Shown one piece after another: positions 50,885-55,273 of a stretch of 55,273 nt of DNA; the stretch's first letter is position 1; the number at the start of each line of letters is the position of its first letter. Made by a program: the position numbers and the translations under genes. Under the pieces are notes generated by a model. That model did no database searches, was not told the origin of the DNA, and saw only the letters and a program-made list of their open reading frames with translations. The stretch is from Anaerolinea sp. (lineage in GTDB: Bacteria > Chloroflexota > Anaerolineae > Anaerolineales > Villigracilaceae), in the NCBI GenBank assembly GCA_020047815.1, contig JAIFNG010000098.1, positions 1-55,273 on the forward strand. The letters are read 5' to 3'.

Positions 50885-52555
50885 TTACTCAATCGATATC
50901 AGGAATTGGTAATGCGGCTGCCCGCCTTCCTGCACTTCAATTTCGAGATTTGCATATTTCCTGCCGATTACATCTTTTATGTGATTTGCTTCCCCATGCG
51001 ACATGCCTTCTCCATAAAAAAGTGTAACCAGTTCATGTTCAACGGCATTCGCTTTTTCAAGCAACTCCATAACGCCCTGCTCCACTGACTCAGCCGATAC
51101 AACCAGTTTCCCATCAAGTAACGCGATCACCTGACCATCACGAACATTCACACCGTCAATTTCAACGGTTCGAGTGGCAACGGTAATCTCGCCAGTCTTG
51201 ACATTCGCAATAGCCTTTGTCATTTTTTCAGCGACCACGTCCAGATCACCATCAGGGATCAAGGAAAGCATGGCGGCCAGACCTTGCGGAACATTTCGCG
51301 TCGGCACAACTGCCACATGCTTCACGGTGACCTGCTTGGCTTGATTGGCAGCAAGAATAATATTTTTATTATTCGGCAGAATGATCACTTTATCAGTAGG
51401 CAGGTTTTCAAATGAATTCAAAATATCCTGTGTAGAGGGGTTCATCGTTTGCCCGCCTGGCACAATGGCGGCAACGCCCAAGCTTGCAAAGATGCGGCTC
51501 AAGCCTGCGCCTGGAGACACCACAACCACCGCGATCTGCCCCGGCTCCACTGCAGTGAATTGCATCTGGGATGACTTTTGAATATCATCCATTTGTGCAA
51601 GCAGGTTTTCAATCGCGACCTTTGTCACTGTACCAATCCCCATGATGTAATCTATCGGTTCATAACGTTTTTCGGTGGGAACATGGATGTGCATGCGGTA
51701 CATACCTTCGCCCTCGCCCACCTGAATGGAAGTACCCATCTTCTCCAGCCGTCCGTAGAACGAAATGAGATCCAGATCGCCCTCTGGAACGAAATCTACA
51801 ACAATCTCATAGTCCTGTCCTTCCTCCACTTCACCCATTGCGTCCTGTAAATTCATGGAGGAAAGCGGCTGTACACTCATGGTGGGGGTTTCAAGCGATT
51901 CACCGTACACATGGCGCAACATACCTTCGAGGATAAAGAACAGACCCTTCCCACCCGAATCAACCACACCTGCCTGTTTAAGGACCGGGAGAAGTTGCGG
52001 TGTATTTTTAACAGCCTCGTCTGCGGCTTTTACTGCCACTTCAAGGATTTCTATCACATCTTGTGCGGATTCCAGGGCTGCTTCTGTCGCAATGGCAACT
52101 TCTTTAATGACAGTTAAGATCGTCCCTTCAACCGGCCGGACAACGCCCTTATATGCCGTATCCCGCGCCGCGCCAAAAGCCTTGACAAGAGTCTCTTTAT
52201 CCAGCGTGGCTTTCTCATGCACACCGCGCGAGAAGCCGCGCAAAATCTGACTGGTGATCACACCGGAATTCCCACGCGCACCCATTAATGCGCCTCTTGA
52301 AACCAGAGCAGCCATCTCACTTAAATTATGAGTCCCTGAATCCTTAACCTCATTCCAGGCGGCTTGCAGGGTCAACACCATGTTCGTACCTGTGTCACCG
52401 TCCGGGACAGGGAAAACATTCAAAGCATTAACGATCTGCTGGTTGGTACGCAGCCAGGTCAATCCAGCGTCAACAAGGCGCTTGAGAGATTGTCCATCAA
52501 CCTGCATCCGACGAAATTTCTCAACACGAGCGGTACGTTGTTCTACAACACCCAT
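50885..52555 (-). CDS. fakA: DAK2-domain fatty acid kinase (FakA/YloV family)
   Basis: Phosphorylates fatty acids bound to DegV/FakB proteins. 556 aa. The N-terminal DhaL-type nucleotide-binding domain has VFPVPDGDTGTNMVLTL (about 46-62), ARGNSGVITSQILRGFSRG (about 95-113) and AGVVDSGGKGLFFILEGM. The C-terminal half is the YloV/FakA-specific region, starting near EDYEI-type strands. AGGA precedes the ATG. Gene order with asp23-like and rpmB matches yloV-yloU-rpmB of Bacillus. Confidence 0.92.
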   Translation of the reverse strand: MGVVEQRTARVEKFRRMQVDGQSLKRLVDAGLTWLRTNQQIVNALNVFPVPDGDTGTNMVLTLQAAWNEVKDSGTHNLSEMAALVSRGALMGARGNSGVITSQILRGFSRGVHEKATLDKETLVKAFGAARDTAYKGVVRPVEGTILTVIKEVAIATEAALESAQDVIEILEVAVKAADEAVKNTPQLLPVLKQAGVVDSGGKGLFFILEGMLRHVYGESLETPTMSVQPLSSMNLQDAMGEVEEGQDYEIVVDFVPEGDLDLISFYGRLEKMGTSIQVGEGEGMYRMHIHVPTEKRYEPIDYIMGIGTVTKVAIENLLAQMDDIQKSSQMQFTAVEPGQIAVVVVSPGAGLSRIFASLGVAAIVPGGQTMNPSTQDILNSFENLPTDKVIILPNNKNIILAANQAKQVTVKHVAVVPTRNVPQGLAAMLSLIPDGDLDVVAEKMTKAIANVKTGEITVATRTVEIDGVNVRDGQVIALLDGKLVVSAESVEQGVMELLEKANAVEHELVTLFYGEGMSHGEANHIKDVIGRKYANLEIEVQEGGQPHYQFLISIE

Positions 52556-52570
52556 AAGGTTCCTATGCTC

Positions 52571-52927
52571 CTAATCTGTATCGCTAATGCGCAATCCCGC
52601 CACATGCACATTGACAGAGTTAACATGTAATCCGAGCGCTTTTTCAACGTGGAAGCGCACTGTGTTTCCCACACTTTGCGCCACCGAATTAATCCGTGTA
52701 CCGTATTCAATAATGATATGGATATCAATATCAATATCCTCACCGGAATAGCGGACGGACACGCCGCGCAATGGTTCACGCGTGATGCTGGATACGATCC
52801 CATCTGTCAGGTTCTTTGGCGCAAGGCCCACCACGCCGTATGATTCAAGAGTGGCATGATATGCTATCGTTGCCACCGCATTTGGCGAGATATGGATCCC
52901 GCCCAGGGTTGTTTTTTCGTCGCCCAT
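52571..52927 (-). CDS. Asp23/Gls24 family envelope stress protein
   Basis: 118 aa. GIHISPNAVATIAYHATLES is the family opening, followed by an alternating-hydrophobic domain with EDIDIDIHIIIEYGTRINSV and the terminal VNVHVAGLRI. Like Bacillus YloU it lies directly before the FakA-like gene (15 nt gap). The molecular role is not well defined; members associate with the envelope. Confidence 0.92.
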   Translation of the reverse strand: MGDEKTTLGGIHISPNAVATIAYHATLESYGVVGLAPKNLTDGIVSSITREPLRGVSVRYSGEDIDIDIHIIIEYGTRINSVAQSVGNTVRFHVEKALGLHVNSVNVHVAGLRISDTD

Positions 52928-53018
52928 GGTTTTTCCTCATTATAAATTTGCAGGGTGGGTTGTAAACCCGCCAATGCCTCTGTCGGCAAACACGCTGTTC
53001 CTATTTTAACAGTATATC

Positions 53019-53047
53019 TTGAATATGGTTGCGTTATATGGTAAAAT
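53019..53047 (+). promoter_or_regulatory. rpmB promoter
   Basis: TTGAAT, a 17-bp spacer, then TAAAAT. Transcription would start near 53054, about 50 bp before the rpmB ATG. Confidence 0.6.
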
Positions 53048-53106
53048 CCCGTGCCTTTGAAAATAGGCATTGACACTGGAATCATTGTATTGAAAGGACA
53101 TCCGAC

Positions 53107-53289
53107 ATGAAATGTAGCACCTGCGGTAAAGCAACCACCTTCGGTCACAAACGCTCATTCTCTCAACATGCAACCAATCGCACATTCAAACCGAATTTGC
53201 AAAAGGTTTCGATCATGGAGAATGGACGCATGATCAAAAAGACTATGTGCGCCAAGTGCATCAAAACGCTCGGCAAATCTGCGGCTTAA
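53107..53289 (+). CDS. rpmB: 50S ribosomal protein L28
   Basis: 60 aa, the short form. MKCSTCGKATTFGHKRSFSQ opens with one CxxC pair and MCAKCIKTL gives the second, so this is a zinc-ribbon version. HATNRTFKPNLQKV is the rRNA-binding core. Strong promoter upstream, terminator downstream. Divergent from the asp23-like gene. Confidence 0.96.
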   Translation: MKCSTCGKATTFGHKRSFSQHATNRTFKPNLQKVSIMENGRMIKKTMCAKCIKTLGKSAA

Positions 53290-53314
53290 GGTTTGTTTTC
53301 CTTCGCACCAAAGG

Positions 53315-53342
53315 TCACGGCTTTCGCCGTGATTTTTGTTTT
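53315..53342 (+). terminator. Rho-independent terminator of rpmB
   Basis: TCACGGC over TTTC pairs with GCCGTGA, followed by TTTTTGTTTT. Confidence 0.9.
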
Positions 53343-53400
53343 AATTTAATCCTGTCATTGCAGGCTGTATTCTGTACGAATTTGCAACCTTCCTGTTACT

Positions 53401-54090
53401 TCAGGGTTGCTTCAGCGGAAGTCCGCCATCCTGCAAAGAGGCTTGTAACACCTTTACACCCTGAGCCACGCCCATCGGGTGTTTGAATGCAGCATTACCC
53501 GCCACAAAGACGTTTGCTCCAGCTTTGTACATGAGCGGAATTGTTTCATAAGTCATGCCGCCATCCACTTCCAACCAGGCCAGGGAGCGAAGCGCATTCA
53601 ACTTATTGCGAATTTCTTCCACTTTCCCGATCATTTCAGGCATAAACGTCTGACCCGAATAGCCCGGGGTAACGCTCATCACCAGAACAAGGTTCACCAG
53701 CGGCAGGACCTCATCCAACGCAGAGGCGGGTGTAAGTGGATTTAGTGTAATCCCAGCCTTGCATCCCAATAATTTTATTTTCTCGATGGTCTGCAATAAA
53801 TTGGGGCAGGTTTCCACATGGACGGTGATATTATCCGCACCAGCTTTGGCGAACACTTCCAACTGTTGATCGGGGTTGGAGACCATTAAGTGCACGTCAA
53901 GCGGAAGTTTGGTGGCACGTCTGCAAGCCTCCACAAAAAGAGGGCCAACCGTGATGGTGGGCACGAAATGGCCATCCATGACATCCACATGAATCCAGTC
54001 TGCGCCAGCAGATTCGCAAGCGGAAATCTCATCTGCAAGGCGCGTAAAGTCGGAAGCAATGATGGAGGGGGCAAGAAGGTAAGGGCGCAT
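53401..54090 (-). CDS. rpe: Ribulose-phosphate 3-epimerase
   Basis: Interconverts D-ribulose 5-phosphate and D-xylulose 5-phosphate in the pentose-phosphate pathway. 229 aa TIM barrel. APSIIASDFTRLADEI, WIHVDVMDGHFVPTITVGP (metal His/Asp), LDVHLMVSNP, MSVTPGYSGQTFMPEM and the catalytic LEVDGGMT are all present. The last 15 residues are a small extension. Confidence 0.96.
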   Translation of the reverse strand: MRPYLLAPSIIASDFTRLADEISACESAGADWIHVDVMDGHFVPTITVGPLFVEACRRATKLPLDVHLMVSNPDQQLEVFAKAGADNITVHVETCPNLLQTIEKIKLLGCKAGITLNPLTPASALDEVLPLVNLVLVMSVTPGYSGQTFMPEMIGKVEEIRNKLNALRSLAWLEVDGGMTYETIPLMYKAGANVFVAGNAAFKHPMGVAQGVKVLQASLQDGGLPLKQP

Positions 54091-54116
54091 AATTTTTCAA
54101 AATAATCAAGGTTGTG

Positions 54117-55190
54117 TCATCGCGCAAATATCGGATCAAAGACAATGGAAACAATTTCAGACCCAAAAAGTGATAAATGATCGTCATCTTTATAAAGCGG
54201 AACTCCATCAATGGTAACACGACATTCGTTTTCAACACACAACGCAGTCCAGGGATCGACGACTTGAATCCCATATTTCTCCTGCAATCTACTGAGAACT
54301 GCAAGGGTTCTCTGGTTTCTGGCGAAATAGTCATCTACCGACGGGGCGATGATTTCATTGAGATCGCGCCCGCTGCGCACGGCAATAAAGTTTGCAGAGG
54401 GCACATCATACCCGATTTCGGGCACTGGGGAAACAACAACTATTTTGCGATCCATATCCAGCAGGGTTTGAATCGTTTGCCCAAGCCCATGTTCGACGAC
54501 CTGTTCATATCGTGCAACATGTGGTTTTTCGCCAAAGAAACCCATCATAAACATATCAGAAGATTCTTCCGGTTTGTAATCTACCCCTTCAACATAAAAA
54601 GACCAGCGTCCGGCAAGAACAACAGTTGATATTTCGGGATGCGCCGCAAGATAGCGTGTTACGCCTTCATTGTACTCGTTGCAGGGTGCGGTAATGTGGG
54701 AGGAAAAATCACGCGCCACGCCAAGCAGTGGCGGACAGGCTAATTTATACGTGAACAGTCCCGAAGTGCCATTTTTGCGAGCAGCCCGTTCGACAGCTCT
54801 GCGCAGAGAGTCTGCATGAGAGTCTCCCCTCAGCATAAATGACGGAGGTTGGGATTTATCCCCCATCAAACAGGATTCGAAACCGTCGGTGACGCCAGCA
54901 CAGGCTGTGTAATGATTTGTGGTTTCCTTGTCGAGAAAATCCACAAGGGGCGTGGAACCTTCGCGGCTGGGAAAACCATCAAAGCGGTAAACAATGCCCG
55001 CACCAGCGATAATGACCACCATTGTTCCAAATCCAAAGGCAAAGACCTGACGTGTCGAAAGGAAACGACGGGAGCGAAAAGGAGACTCCACAAAACGCCA
55101 GGAGAGGGTGGAAATTGCCAAAATCACAGCCAAAAGCAGGAATATTTCCAATCCACTTAAGGGGCGAATGATGTAATATTCCGTAACTGC
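54117..55190 (-). pseudogene. C-terminal part of an AT3 acyltransferase / SGNH fusion, 5' end broken
   Basis: The coding-like frame begins immediately after an in-frame TGA (55191-55193) with EYYIIRPLSGLEIFLLLAV and STLSWRFVESPFR, the end of an acyltransferase-3 membrane domain. A membrane helix and an SGNH domain follow with LRGDSHADSLRRAVERAARK (catalytic Ser) and DDDHLSLFGSEI (Asp/His). The remaining 10-helix acyltransferase domain, if present, would lie upstream towards the window edge, but no frame there reads as its end without stops. Only a TTG at 55151 is available as a start. So it is truncated or a pseudogene; an O-acyltransferase acting on a polysaccharide is the family role. Confidence 0.6.
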
Positions 55191-55273
55191 TCAGGCAAAA
55201 TAGCGTAACGGGTTGTCAAAATCAATAAGTTCTGTGAAAATAAGTGAATGAGCGCAATACAACTGCCAAGCGA

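Noticed and set aside
1..55273. tRNA, rRNA, CRISPR arrays, complete insertion sequences, prophage
   Set aside because: None was recognised on either strand; no transposase, integrase or regularly spaced repeats were seen.

Overview
The window looks like chromosomal DNA from a free-living bacterium, most probably a member of the Chloroflexota (Anaerolineae type). This is inferred from the style of the proteins, a RecG with a long N-terminal extension, MutL carrying the endonuclease motif (so no MutH is expected), and the order rpe / rpmB / asp23-like / fakA-like / recG / coaD, which is shared by Gram-positives and their relatives. I could not run a search, so the taxonomy is inference. No rRNA, tRNA, CRISPR array, complete insertion sequence or phage gene was seen.

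Region 1 (1-8224) is housekeeping and catabolism. It holds a tiny lysine-rich protein, homoserine kinase, a hemerythrin-like protein, an imidazolonepropionase-arginase-inositol monophosphatase operon, and two tandem NAD(P)-binding SDR/DUF2867 paralogues.

Region 2 (8306-20345) is a cobalamin regulon. A cobalamin riboswitch with an unusually long peripheral arm and a terminator-like expression platform precedes btuF-btuC-btuD, two tandem cobO genes, cobB (cbiA), cobT, cobS, cbiZ, cbiB, cobC, cobQ and cobU. These cover B12 or corrinoid import, cobinamide salvage by amide hydrolysis (CbiZ), and the late steps from cobyrinate to adenosylcobalamin. No corrin-ring genes are present.

Region 3 (20352-28413) holds a wrecked acetyltransferase, ComEC whose C-terminal beta-lactamase-like domain has lost its metal-binding motifs, a HAD nucleotidase, MutL, a hemolysin-III-type membrane protein, a metallophosphoesterase, a nucleoside-kinase-like protein and an orphan coding scrap.

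Region 4 (28414-43631) is the most unusual part. Three Crp/Fnr-family regulators are interleaved with at least four related polytopic membrane proteins, followed by a NapH-like ferredoxin membrane protein, a BON-domain protein, a CopD-like protein, two members of another membrane family, a roughly 12-helix histidine-rich protein with an internal threefold repeat reminiscent of heme-copper oxidase subunit I, a sulfatase-modifying-factor-like lipoprotein without the catalytic cysteines, and a cyoE-type heme farnesyltransferase disrupted by a 13-bp tandem duplication. FNR-like and CRP-like palindromes lie in front of several of these genes. I read this as a candidate undescribed membrane redox module under Crp/Fnr control.

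Region 5 (43692-55273) returns to core genes, mostly on the minus strand: a coiled-coil protein, coaD, recG, degV (FakB-like), an MFS transporter, fakA-like, asp23-like, rpe and the broken end of an acyltransferase/SGNH gene. A plus-strand padR/HAAS membrane pair sits between MFS and fakA, and rpmB is on the plus strand.
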